A stretch of 5,521 nt of DNA from an uncultured Coprococcus sp. (GCA_900767685.1 CAAGAB010000192.1:1-5521), one strand, 5' to 3'. Shown: positions 1 through 5,521, counted from the stretch's first letter. Notes: generated by a model from the letters alone, not told the origin. Program-made: numbers and translations.

Positions 1-472
1 AACTATGGCTCTCTGCGAGGCAGCAGCTTACTACAGAGGTCAGGGCAAGACTCTTTGGGGTGCTATGATGGATATGTACGAGAAGTACGGATATTATGTT
101 GACGACATCAAGACCGTGACACTCAAGGGGGTTGAGGGATCAAAGAAGATCGGACATATCATGAATATTCTCCGTGCAAATGTACCTGAGCAGGTTGCAG
201 GCTACAAGACAAAGGTCGTTCGTGACTATCGTCTTGAGTATATAAGAAACATCGAGACAGGCGAGGTTAAGCCTACCGGTTTCCCAAATGCAAACGTACT
301 CTACTACGAGCTTGAGAACGATGCATGGCTTGCAGTAAGACCTTCAGGAACTGAGCCAAAGATCAAGTTCTACTACGGAATCAAGGGTTCATCATACGAT
401 GAGGCACAGAAGGAGTCAGCAGCATTTGGTGACAAGGTCATGGATCTCATCTATGACATACTTGAGAAGTAA
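1..472 (+). CDS. Phosphoglucomutase/phosphomannomutase (alpha-D-phosphohexomutase), C-terminal part
   Basis: The gene enters from the left edge. Its frame is open through base 2, so the ATG at base 5 is internal, not the start. About 156 codons are visible of a family usually near 570-580 residues in Firmicutes (PgcA type). The enzyme interconverts hexose 6-phosphate and hexose 1-phosphate in the cytoplasm, feeding nucleotide-sugar synthesis. The visible part begins in the helix typically reading LCE-AAYY-QGKTL, followed by YEKYGYY. It ends with domain 4, whose phosphate-binding loop RPSGTEPK is intact at 338-361, followed by IKFYYG. Every lysine codon I read is AAG, and half the arginines are CGT. 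This bias differs from the AGA/AAA-rich downstream genes and suggests high expression. The gene ends at its own terminator, so it is probably not co-transcribed with the glycosyltransferases. The family is certain; glucose versus mannose preference cannot be told from this part. Confidence 0.95.
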   Translation, partial: TMALCEAAAYYRGQGKTLWGAMMDMYEKYGYYVDDIKTVTLKGVEGSKKIGHIMNILRANVPEQVAGYKTKVVRDYRLEYIRNIETGEVKPTGFPNANVLYYELENDAWLAVRPSGTEPKIKFYYGIKGSSYDEAQKESAAFGDKVMDLIYDILEK

Positions 473-501
473 TATATGCAATATAATATAAAGTAACTAT
501 G

Positions 502-543
502 AAGACATGCAGATTCACATATTTGAGTTTGCATGTCTTTTTT
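502..543 (+). terminator. Rho-independent terminator of the phosphohexomutase gene
   Basis: A perfect 10-bp stem (AAGACATGCA at 502-511 with TGCATGTCTT at 530-539) encloses an 18-base loop. It is followed by a run of six T (538-543) that overlaps the stem end. It lies 29 bases after the stop codon at 472. This is a standard intrinsic terminator on the + strand. Confidence 0.9.
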
Positions 544-544
544 A

Positions 545-585
545 TCCGTTTCGACAATGGGGTCAGACCCCATTGTCGAAACGGA
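545..585. repeat. 41-base near-perfect palindrome (20-base arms, one-base centre)
   Basis: Bases 545-564 and 566-585 are exact reverse complements, separated only by A565. The centre reads TGGGGTCAGACCCCA and the outer arms carry CGTTTCGACAA/TTGTCGAAACG. As RNA it would form about 19 pairs closed by a CAG triloop. No T-run follows it on either strand, so it is not itself a standard terminator. It starts one base after the T-run of the preceding terminator. It is more GC-rich than its AT-rich surroundings. I infer a dispersed REP- or MITE-like element or a regulator-binding palindrome. Nothing in this window decides between them, since only one copy is present. Confidence 0.85.
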
Positions 586-698
586 ATGCTGTTGCGGGGA
601 GATAAGATTACAGATAATTAATTGTATACTTGAGAAAAATATAGTAACATAAGGAAAATAGGAAAAATTATATTTTGTGAATATGGGTTAGATGAGAG

Positions 699-702
699 AG
701 GA
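699..702 (+). promoter_or_regulatory. Ribosome binding site deciding the GT-C gene start
   Basis: AGGA, within GAGAGGAAA, sits 7 bases before the ATG at 710. The earlier in-frame ATG at 692 has no purine-rich site at a usable distance; its upstream sequence reads AATATGGGTTAG. The ATG at 710 is therefore preferred. Confidence 0.75.
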
Positions 703-709
703 AAAAAAT

Positions 710-2404
710 ATGACAGCGATATCAAAGGTGACAGGAAAAATAAAGAGCAAACAGGCATTTATTGTTATATGTGTAGTGTTTATGGCTTTGCAGTATGCGC
801 TTTGTATACACTATGGAATGAAGAGGGAATATTTATTCTGCGACGAGGTGTACAGCTATGGGCTTGCCAATTCAAATGATCACACCTTTCTACATCCGGG
901 GGAAAATGATGAGCCTCTTGATAATTGGGTAAGTGGAAGTTATTTCTCGGATTATATGGATTATAATGACGAATCTTTCAATTACAGTGCGGCGTATGTA
1001 AACCAGGAGAGGGATGTGCATCCACCTCTTTACTATATGCTGCTGCACACGGTGAGCAGATTCTTCAAGAATTCCGGTTATTCAGCGGTTCCGGGACTTA
1101 TTTTGAATCTCATAATTTTGGCATTTGTCGATATAGTTTTGCTGTATGTTGCGGTAAATCTGCTTGGCAGCCGGTGGAGAGGTCTTGCTGCAGCCGTTTT
1201 GTGGGGATTGTCTGCCGTGGGAATAAGCAACTGCATGCTCATAAGAATGTATCTTCTGCAGACACTTGAGGTCCTTCTCTTTGCGGCAGCTCACATATTT
1301 ATATTGAAACATAAAAGAAAGATGACCGTGCCGTATTTTATCATGCTGGCATTTACTGTATTTTTAGGAGGCCTGACTCATTACTATTTTTACTTTTTTG
1401 TGGCGGGACTTGGTCTGTGTGTATGCATATATCTTCTGTTTGTGAAGAGGATAAAGGAGATGTTTGCCTATGGGTTCAGCCTTGTGACGGGACTTGCAGC
1501 AGCGATTGCCGTGTTCCCTGCAACTCTGGATCACATATTTGGATACAGAGGTTCCTATGCAACAAAGAATCTTGCAGGATTTGCCGCAAATAAATTCATG
1601 TCATATGTGAAATACATAGACAAAGCATATTTTGCAGGATTGCTGCCAATAATTCTGTTGATAGTTTTTGTGCTTGTGGCTGTGTACATAATTTCAAAGT
1701 TTGTTATAATACATATAAGTGTGTTCAACGATGAAAATAAGGTAAGATGCACGGCAAAAGTTGAGAGAAGAGATATAGATGGGGAATATACAGGAATAAT
1801 ATCTGCAGATATGCTCTTATTTGCTGCAGTCATCATAGCGGATGCCATACTTGCTTTTGTTGGAGTGCAGGGATCGGAGCTTGTGAGCGCAAGATATATA
1901 TATTCCGCTCTCCCAATATTTGCTGTGTTCATTGTATGGTGCATGTCAAAGTTATTGCCGGTTATTGTACCAAAACACTCCAATATCGTCATTGGTATCG
2001 TGTGTGTTATCCTGTGTGCCGGAAGTATAAAGGTAAATGGGATAGACTGGCAGTATGAAACTTATGCAGACCAGAAGGCTGCGGTTGAGGAGATGGCAGG
2101 CAAAGACTGTGTGATAATCTGTCATGGTGATGACATGTGGAACAACATATATGCCGGGGTAAATGCGTTCTCAGTGATGGGACGTTGCCGTTATGTGTAT
2201 GAAAAAGACATAAAAAATAATATCGTTGAAGTGACAAAGGATTGTGGAAAAGAGCTGTATGTGGCGGTCATAAACGATCCGAAGTTTGACATGAATGATA
2301 TCAGGAAAGATTTTAAGTATATAAACAAAGCTACAAAGTTCAAGAAAGTGGAAAAAACCTACAGTTATGGAGGGGTTAAGATATATCGTATGACGGTGAA
2401 GTAA
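710..2404 (+). CDS. Polytopic GT-C (GT39/ArnT-like) glycosyltransferase
   Basis: This 564-residue integral membrane protein probably transfers a sugar from a polyprenyl-phosphate donor to an acceptor on the outer face of the membrane. The first membrane span (about 16-34) is followed by an acidic pair, D45-E46 in FCDEVYSYG. This is the position of the catalytic acidic residue in GT-C enzymes. An ERDVHPPLYY segment (D102, H104-P106) matches the HPPLYY signature of GT39/ArnT-like proteins. RMYLL (179-183) and THYYFYFF (223-230) are further family-typical segments. About ten hydrophobic spans follow to about residue 442, interrupted by a hydrophilic loop around 335-365. A soluble tail of about 122 residues ends the protein. 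The ATG at 710 is chosen over 692 because of its ribosome site. The next gene encodes a GT2 lipid-sugar synthase, a classic donor-maker partner. Sugar and acceptor are unknown. Confidence 0.82.
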   Translation: MTAISKVTGKIKSKQAFIVICVVFMALQYALCIHYGMKREYLFCDEVYSYGLANSNDHTFLHPGENDEPLDNWVSGSYFSDYMDYNDESFNYSAAYVNQERDVHPPLYYMLLHTVSRFFKNSGYSAVPGLILNLIILAFVDIVLLYVAVNLLGSRWRGLAAAVLWGLSAVGISNCMLIRMYLLQTLEVLLFAAAHIFILKHKRKMTVPYFIMLAFTVFLGGLTHYYFYFFVAGLGLCVCIYLLFVKRIKEMFAYGFSLVTGLAAAIAVFPATLDHIFGYRGSYATKNLAGFAANKFMSYVKYIDKAYFAGLLPIILLIVFVLVAVYIISKFVIIHISVFNDENKVRCTAKVERRDIDGEYTGIISADMLLFAAVIIADAILAFVGVQGSELVSARYIYSALPIFAVFIVWCMSKLLPVIVPKHSNIVIGIVCVILCAGSIKVNGIDWQYETYADQKAAVEEMAGKDCVIICHGDDMWNNIYAGVNAFSVMGRCRYVYEKDIKNNIVEVTKDCGKELYVAVINDPKFDMNDIRKDFKYINKATKFKKVEKTYSYGGVKIYRMTVK

Positions 2405-2413
2405 TTGAGGATG

Positions 2414-2440
2414 TGTCAGGTTTTCTATGAAAACTTGACA
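2414..2440 (+). other. Potential RNA hairpin 1 in the GT-C/GT2 gap
   Basis: TGTCAGGTTTTC (2414-2425) can pair with GAAAACTTGACA (2429-2440) over 12 pairs, including one G-U, around a TAT loop. It begins 9 bases after the GT-C stop codon. No T-run follows, so it is not a standard terminator. It may protect an upstream mRNA 3' end or mark a processing site. That role is inference. Confidence 0.55.
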
Positions 2441-2443
2441 TGC

Positions 2444-2487
2444 AGCGCCAGCCATCTGCTGAAGGCAAATTTTGTATGGCTGGTGTT
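2444..2487 (+). other. Potential RNA hairpin 2 in the GT-C/GT2 gap
   Basis: CCAGCCAT (2448-2455) is an exact reverse complement of ATGGCTGG (2476-2483). With G-U pairs the RNA stem extends to 12 pairs (2444-2455 with 2476-2487) around a 20-base loop. It ends 9 bases before the GGGAG ribosome site of the next gene, so it could affect access to that site. The function is not shown by the sequence. Confidence 0.5.
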
Positions 2488-2496
2488 CAATGATAC

Positions 2497-2501
2497 GGGA
2501 G
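2497..2501 (+). promoter_or_regulatory. Ribosome binding site deciding the GT2 gene start
   Basis: GGGAG lies 8 bases before the ATG at 2510. The protein read from 2510 begins MKKVSLIVPCYNEEE, where GT2 enzymes of this type normally begin. This rules against the longer reading from the TTG at 2405. Confidence 0.8.
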
Positions 2502-2509
2502 ATGTGATA

Positions 2510-3460
2510 ATGAAAAAAGTAAGTTTGATAGTTCCCTGCTATAACGAGGAGGAGGCTCTGCCGATATTTGCGGCAGAACTTGACCGGGTGAGACAGGGAC
2601 TTGGACAATATGAATTTGATGTGCTCATGGTAAATGACGGCTCGTCAGATGATACTTTAAAAGTCATGAAGGATGTATCGTCAAAATATGAGTATTTCAA
2701 GTATCTGTCATTTTCTAGAAATTTTGGAAAAGAATCAGCAATGTATGCAGGATTCTGCAATGCATCAGGTGATTATGTGGCGGTTATGGATGCGGACATG
2801 CAGGATCCGCCATCACTTCTTCCGGAAATGCTTGAGATTCTGGAGCAGGGGGAATATGACAGTGTCGCCACCAGAAGGGTGACGAGAAAAGGTGAGCCAA
2901 AGATCCGATCATGGTTTGCTAGAAGATTTTACAAGCTTATAAATCGAATATCCGATGCCGATGTGGTAGACGGTGCCAGGGATTTCAGACTCATGAAGTC
3001 GGAGATGAAGGATGCCATTGTGTCAATGTGTGAATACAACAGATTTTCCAAGGGAATATTTGGCTGGATAGGATATAGGACAAAGTGGCTTGAGTATGAG
3101 AATGTTGAGAGAGTTGCCGGAGAGACAAAGTGGAGTTTCTGGAAACTGTTCAGATATGCCATAGACGGCATAATCAATTTTTCCGAGGCACCTATGATGA
3201 TCGCGTCAGGTTTTGGAACATTTTGCACAGCTCTTTCGTTTGCCATGCTGCTTTTCTTCTTTATAAGAAAGCTTGTATGGGGAGATCCAGTTGCGGGCTG
3301 GCCTTCGCTTGTGTGCATTATTTTATTTGTCGCAGGGCTGCAGTTCCTGTGCATAGGAATGATGGGCAAATATATTGCAAAAACGTATGTTGAGGTCAAG
3401 AACAGACCTCATTATATAATATCTGATACGAATAAAGACGGAGTGGATAAAATAAATTGA
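2510..3460 (+). CDS. GT2 polyprenyl-phosphate glycosyltransferase (GtrB/ArnC/DPM1-like)
   Basis: This 316-residue enzyme is predicted to transfer a sugar from a nucleotide donor to polyprenyl phosphate on the cytoplasmic face. The GT-A fold begins at VPCYNEE (8-14), followed by NDGSSDDT (N42-D43) and SRNFGKESAMYAG. The metal-binding DAD is at residues 94-96, inside MDADMQDPP. DGARDFRLM, a KGIFGWIGY segment and GETKW (204-208) follow; these are hallmarks of the bactoprenol-sugar synthase branch. Two C-terminal membrane spans (about 229-252 and 264-285) end in a short cytoplasmic tail. That architecture and length match GtrB/ArnC-like enzymes of 310-330 residues. The gene follows the GT-C gene by 105 bases on the same strand and probably shares its transcript. 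No GtrA-like flippase gene is visible nearby. Which sugar is used (glucose, mannose or another) cannot be read from the sequence. Confidence 0.9.
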   Translation: MKKVSLIVPCYNEEEALPIFAAELDRVRQGLGQYEFDVLMVNDGSSDDTLKVMKDVSSKYEYFKYLSFSRNFGKESAMYAGFCNASGDYVAVMDADMQDPPSLLPEMLEILEQGEYDSVATRRVTRKGEPKIRSWFARRFYKLINRISDADVVDGARDFRLMKSEMKDAIVSMCEYNRFSKGIFGWIGYRTKWLEYENVERVAGETKWSFWKLFRYAIDGIINFSEAPMMIASGFGTFCTALSFAMLLFFFIRKLVWGDPVAGWPSLVCIILFVAGLQFLCIGMMGKYIAKTYVEVKNRPHYIISDTNKDGVDKIN

Positions 3461-3588
3461 TAAATATTTAGGCTGGATTTACATACGTTTTACAGAGGTA
3501 TGGTAGGATTTTCAGTACTTTATATTTAACAGTGAGCATGATAACTTAATGTTTATAGGGGACGAAAAAGTGAACGGGGGAAAGTAAG

Positions 3589-4998
3589 ATGGGCAGTTTT
3601 ACATTGAAGTGTCCAACGTGTGGAGGTTCGACTGTTCTCAATCCGGAGACGGGGCAGCTGGAGTGCAAGCAATGTGGCAATCAGTTTGGGGCGGCTTCAT
3701 GGGGAACAAAAAATTCCGCTATGATCGAAAATGAAGATGGCGAACTGGTGGATAAGAGAAGCTACAAATCCATGAGAAAGGTTGCGCGGATAAAGAGGTA
3801 TATCACAGACAGTCCGGATGACATATACACCATGGATGAGATAAACCTTGGAAATGATGAAGATTCTCCAAAGTATATGGAGATGAATCTGTATGAATGT
3901 ACGTCTTGTGGAGCAAAGCTCATGGTGAAAGCCACAGAGACGTCAAGCTTTTGCGCCTACTGTGGACAGCCGATGATATTGGTTGACAGGCTGGATAAGG
4001 AGCTGGAACCGGATCTTATAATACCATTCTCAATATCACAGAAGAGAGCGGAACAACTGATCCGTGATAAGTTCTGTAAAGGATGGTTCGTTCCGGACGA
4101 GATAAAGCATTTCCAGATAGACAAGATACGAGGAATATATGTACCGCACTGGCTCATATCATATCACGTAAAAAAGAAAATTAAATATATATTCACGGAG
4201 AATAAAAGGGAAGTGCGTACAGGCGGCGATAGCAAATGGTTAGATTCGGTGACACAGAATTCCCGGAAAAATGATACGGAGAGAATAATACATAACTGTA
4301 TGAAGGATGCGGAATGTATAGTGTCAAGGGTACCCGGTGATGCATCACGCAGATTGAACGACAACATATCATCAAGGCTTGAGCCGTATGATATTGACAG
4401 GGTACTGGCATTTTCACCGGAATATCTTTCGGGATTTTATACGGACAGATATGATGTTCCTGCAAAAGAGATCGCAGCAGTGGCAAAGGAGAAGAGTGAC
4501 AAAGCTCTTCGGAATGAGATGCTTGGAGATCCGGAAGATAAACGGTTTAAAGATTATCATGTCACTGACGAAAAGACAGAGATAGAATTGTCAGACGTAG
4601 AATATGCGTTGTTTCCGGTATGGTTCATGACATTTCAGTATCAGGGGATACTTTATACAGTTGCAGTAAATGGTCAGACCGGAAAAGTTGTGGGCAATGT
4701 CCCATCAAACAGATTTAAGGTTGGAGCGTCCATAGGTATACTCATGACAATAATGGTTATATTTTGTACGTGGCTTTCGGTACTTATGGGAAATTTCATA
4801 ATGAATATCTGGATGCTTGGTTCTGAAATCCTGATGTATATTGTTGGCGCGTATATATTTCTGGTGGTCAACTGTGTCATATATTTCTGGAGGGCTATCA
4901 ATAAGCTACACAGATCAAGAATTGATATTCACAGATTCAGAAGTTCGGGAACTATAGAATATGTAAAGGAAAGGCAGGATAAGACATGGGTTCGCTAG
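3589..4998 (+). CDS. Membrane protein with two N-terminal zinc ribbons (TFIIB-type zinc ribbon family, YdjG-like)
   Basis: The protein has 469 residues. The first zinc ribbon uses C8-x2-C11 and C26-x2-C29 (CPTCGG...CKQCG), and the second uses C104-x2-C107 and C122-x2-C125 (CTSCGA...CAYCGQ). All eight cysteines are present. A basic linker separates the ribbons. A conserved-looking core follows (about 140-195: PDLIIPFSIS, then IRGIYVPHWLISYHV), then a charged region and a second core, YALFPVWFMTFQYQGILYTVAVNGQTGKVVG (about 340-370). At least two membrane spans (about 378-400 and 409-434) precede a short basic tail. The layout resembles firmicute proteins annotated as TFIIB-type zinc ribbon proteins, including YdjG, a membrane partner in the Bacillus PspA/SPFH stress module. 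That family link is from memory. The zinc ribbons need not bind nucleic acid. The start is supported by GGGGA (3577-3581) 7 bases upstream. The next small gene overlaps its end. Confidence 0.8.
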   Translation: MGSFTLKCPTCGGSTVLNPETGQLECKQCGNQFGAASWGTKNSAMIENEDGELVDKRSYKSMRKVARIKRYITDSPDDIYTMDEINLGNDEDSPKYMEMNLYECTSCGAKLMVKATETSSFCAYCGQPMILVDRLDKELEPDLIIPFSISQKRAEQLIRDKFCKGWFVPDEIKHFQIDKIRGIYVPHWLISYHVKKKIKYIFTENKREVRTGGDSKWLDSVTQNSRKNDTERIIHNCMKDAECIVSRVPGDASRRLNDNISSRLEPYDIDRVLAFSPEYLSGFYTDRYDVPAKEIAAVAKEKSDKALRNEMLGDPEDKRFKDYHVTDEKTEIELSDVEYALFPVWFMTFQYQGILYTVAVNGQTGKVVGNVPSNRFKVGASIGILMTIMVIFCTWLSVLMGNFIMNIWMLGSEILMYIVGAYIFLVVNCVIYFWRAINKLHRSRIDIHRFRSSGTIEYVKERQDKTWVR

Positions 4999-5201
4999 TA
5001 TTTGTGTTTGCCTCTATAGGTGTTGTATGTGGAATATGCCTCACAATAGGAATAGTCTTATCAGCCCTTGTGAGGTCAAATAATATTGGACAGGATGAAA
5101 TGAAGGAAGTTTCGTATATAGATTATACGACATTGTCGTATCATGCGATATATGACAGTCAGAATGGGATAAATCATTTTGACGGATATTACAAGAATTA
5201 G
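4986..5201 (+). CDS. Small single-span membrane protein, 71 residues, unknown function
   Basis: I do not recognise this protein. It overlaps the end of the zinc-ribbon gene by 13 bases in another frame. An AGGA site (4976-4979) lies 6 bases before its ATG. This arrangement fits translational coupling and argues that the frame is a real gene. Residues 4-29 form one strongly hydrophobic span (LVFVFASIGVVCGICLTIGIVLSALV). It is followed by R30 and a polar tail of about 41 residues that is rich in tyrosine (Y44, Y47, Y52, Y56, Y68, Y69). The uncharged N-terminus and the arginine just after the span suggest the tail is cytoplasmic. It could be a small partner of the zinc-ribbon protein. A chance open frame is the alternative, but the overlap, ribosome site and clean membrane span make that less likely. 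Confidence 0.65.
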   Translation: MGSLVFVFASIGVVCGICLTIGIVLSALVRSNNIGQDEMKEVSYIDYTTLSYHAIYDSQNGINHFDGYYKN

Positions 5202-5203
5202 AT

Positions 5204-5235
5204 ATGATGACAAAAGGAATGGTATTTGTTATCAT
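5204..5235 (+). other. Potential hairpin after the small membrane protein gene
   Basis: ATGATGACAAA (5204-5214) pairs with TTTGTTATCAT (5225-5235) over 11 pairs with one G-U, around a 10-base loop. It begins 3 bases after the stop codon. No T-run follows, so at most it is a weak terminator or mRNA end stabiliser. Its right arm overlaps a possible promoter for the next gene. Confidence 0.45.
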
Positions 5236-5252
5236 GCTAGTTGAGATATAAA
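5226..5252 (+). promoter_or_regulatory. Possible sigma-70-type promoter before the repeat-protein gene
   Basis: TATAAA (5247-5252) matches five of six bases of the -10 consensus. TTGTTA (5226-5231) is a weak -35 with a short 15-base spacer. It would place the transcript start near 5259, about 30 bases before the ATG. In an AT-rich gap such matches also arise by chance, so this is tentative. Confidence 0.25.
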
Positions 5253-5273
5253 AGATCATAGGGAAAAGGAATT

Positions 5274-5279
5274 GGAGGT
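5274..5279 (+). promoter_or_regulatory. Strong ribosome binding site of the repeat-protein gene
   Basis: GGAGGT lies 10 bases before the ATG at 5290. It is the closest match to the Shine-Dalgarno consensus in the window. It fixes the start of the low-complexity reading frame and supports it as a translated gene. Confidence 0.85.
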
Positions 5280-5289
5280 AAATCAACAA

Positions 5290-5521
5290 ATGAACGAGAA
5301 TCAGGATCAGGCAAATCAGCAGGCAGGAGCGTACAGTCAGCCACAGACAGACAATCAGGCAGGAACGTACAGTCAGCCACAGACAGACAATCAGGCAGGA
5401 GTGTACAGTCAGCCACAGACAGACAATCAGGCAGGAGCGTATGGACAGCCACAGATGAACCAGCAGGGAATGTATGGTCAGCAGGGTTACGGACAGCCAC
5501 AGATGAACCAGCAGGGAATGT
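5290..5521 (+). CDS. Q/G/N/P-rich tandem-repeat protein, N-terminal part
   Basis: The frame opens at the ATG at 5290 and runs off the right edge with 77 full codons and no stop. The visible part is pure low-complexity sequence: 23 of 77 residues are glutamine, there are no lysines or arginines, and no Leu, Ile, Phe, Trp or Cys. Residues 11-46 are three copies of a 12-residue unit, QAG-x-YSQPQTDN, with x = A, T, V. A diverged fourth copy (47-58) leads into YGQPQMNQQGM repeats at 51-61 and 67-77. Such tails are typically disordered. In Clostridia, similar Q/G-rich N-termini often precede membrane or zinc-ribbon domains, but the functional domain here lies outside the window. The strong ribosome site and perfect frame retention of the repeats support a real gene. 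Function is unknown. Confidence 0.8.
   Translation, partial: MNENQDQANQQAGAYSQPQTDNQAGTYSQPQTDNQAGVYSQPQTDNQAGAYGQPQMNQQGMYGQQGYGQPQMNQQGM
5320..5427 (+). repeat. Three tandem 36-base repeats
   Basis: Units start at 5320, 5356 and 5392. They are identical except for the fourth codon (GCG, ACG, GTG). A partial, diverged fourth unit starts at 5428. The period is 12 codons, so gain or loss of a unit keeps the frame. The near identity at silent positions indicates recent duplication or homogenisation. Confidence 0.95.
5443..5521 (+). repeat. 48-base-period repeat in the same gene
   Basis: A 31-base segment at 5443-5473 recurs exactly at 5491-5521, offset by 48 bases (16 codons). It encodes GQPQMNQQGM. 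The second copy reaches the window edge, so the array may continue beyond it. Confidence 0.9.

Noticed and set aside
545..585. CRISPR repeat or a second rho-independent terminator.
   Set aside because: There is a single copy with no spacers, and no T-run follows the hairpin in either direction.
586..691. Promoter for the glycosyltransferase genes, with TATAGT at 640-645 or TAACAT at 645-650 as -10.
   Set aside because: The -10-like boxes lack a matching -35 at proper spacing. The region is AT-rich enough for chance matches.
692..709. Upstream in-frame ATG at 692 as the GT-C start.
   Set aside because: It has no usable ribosome site. The ATG at 710 has AGGA 7 bases upstream, and the six extra residues add nothing recognisable.
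1555..1992. Minus-strand open frame of 145 codons inside the GT-C gene.
   Set aside because: It lies opposite a well-supported membrane enzyme frame. It has no recognisable family and fits a chance frame antisense to hydrophobic codons.
2405..2509. TTG-initiated N-terminal extension of the GT2 protein.
   Set aside because: It has no ribosome site and no GT2-like sequence, and it overlaps the two hairpins. The ATG at 2510 is well supported.
2929..3399. Minus-strand open frame of 156 codons inside the GT2 gene.
   Set aside because: It overlaps a clearly conserved enzyme on the + strand and shows no domain of its own.
3461..3588. Promoter before the zinc-ribbon gene, with TTTACA at 3478 and 3489 and TTAACA at 3526 as possible -35 boxes.
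   Set aside because: None has a convincing -10 at 16-18 bases. A promoter is plausible in this 128-base gap, but I cannot place it. The perfect 10-base palindrome TAAATATTTA at 3461 is AT-only and unremarkable.
5237..5500. Minus-strand frame of 87 codons with a repeated CLSVADCTLLPD-like motif.
   Set aside because: It is the reverse-strand shadow of the 36-base repeats. The + strand has a strong ribosome site and a typical Q-rich repeat protein, and the minus frame has no good start signal.

Overview
The window looks like chromosomal DNA from a low-to-moderate GC Firmicute of the class Clostridia, most likely a Lachnospiraceae-type gut bacterium. The grounds are purine-rich Shine-Dalgarno sites, frequent AGA/ATA codons outside the first gene, a phosphoglucomutase of the Firmicute type, and protein families common in that group. 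The placement is inferred from protein style only. All supported genes lie on the + strand.

Layout: (1) 1-472, the C-terminal part of a phosphohexomutase, closed by a rho-independent terminator (502-543). (2) 545-585, an almost perfect palindrome (20-base arms, one-base centre) directly abutting the terminator. (3) 710-2404 and 2510-3460, a polytopic GT-C glycosyltransferase followed by a GT2 polyprenyl-phosphate sugar synthase. Their 104-base gap can fold into two consecutive hairpins. (4) 3589-4998, a membrane protein with two N-terminal zinc ribbons, overlapped by 13 bases by a 71-codon single-span membrane protein (4986-5201). (5) From 5290 to the window end, the start of a Q/G/N/P-rich protein built from exact in-frame tandem repeats (36-base and 48-base periods).

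How they may work together: the GT2 enzyme would load a sugar onto a polyprenyl phosphate on the cytoplasmic face, and the GT-C enzyme would transfer it to an acceptor outside the membrane. The phosphomutase supplies hexose-1-phosphate for nucleotide sugars, but its terminator and codon use mark it as a separate transcription unit. The zinc-ribbon protein, the small membrane protein and the repeat protein look like a second membrane-associated module. The first resembles the YdjG-type zinc-ribbon membrane proteins of Bacillus, but the expected TPM-domain partner is not next to it.

The most unusual items are the palindrome at 545-585, the uncharacterised zinc-ribbon/small-protein/repeat-protein group, and the paired hairpins between the two glycosyltransferases. 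I do not see a clearly new defence or mobile system.
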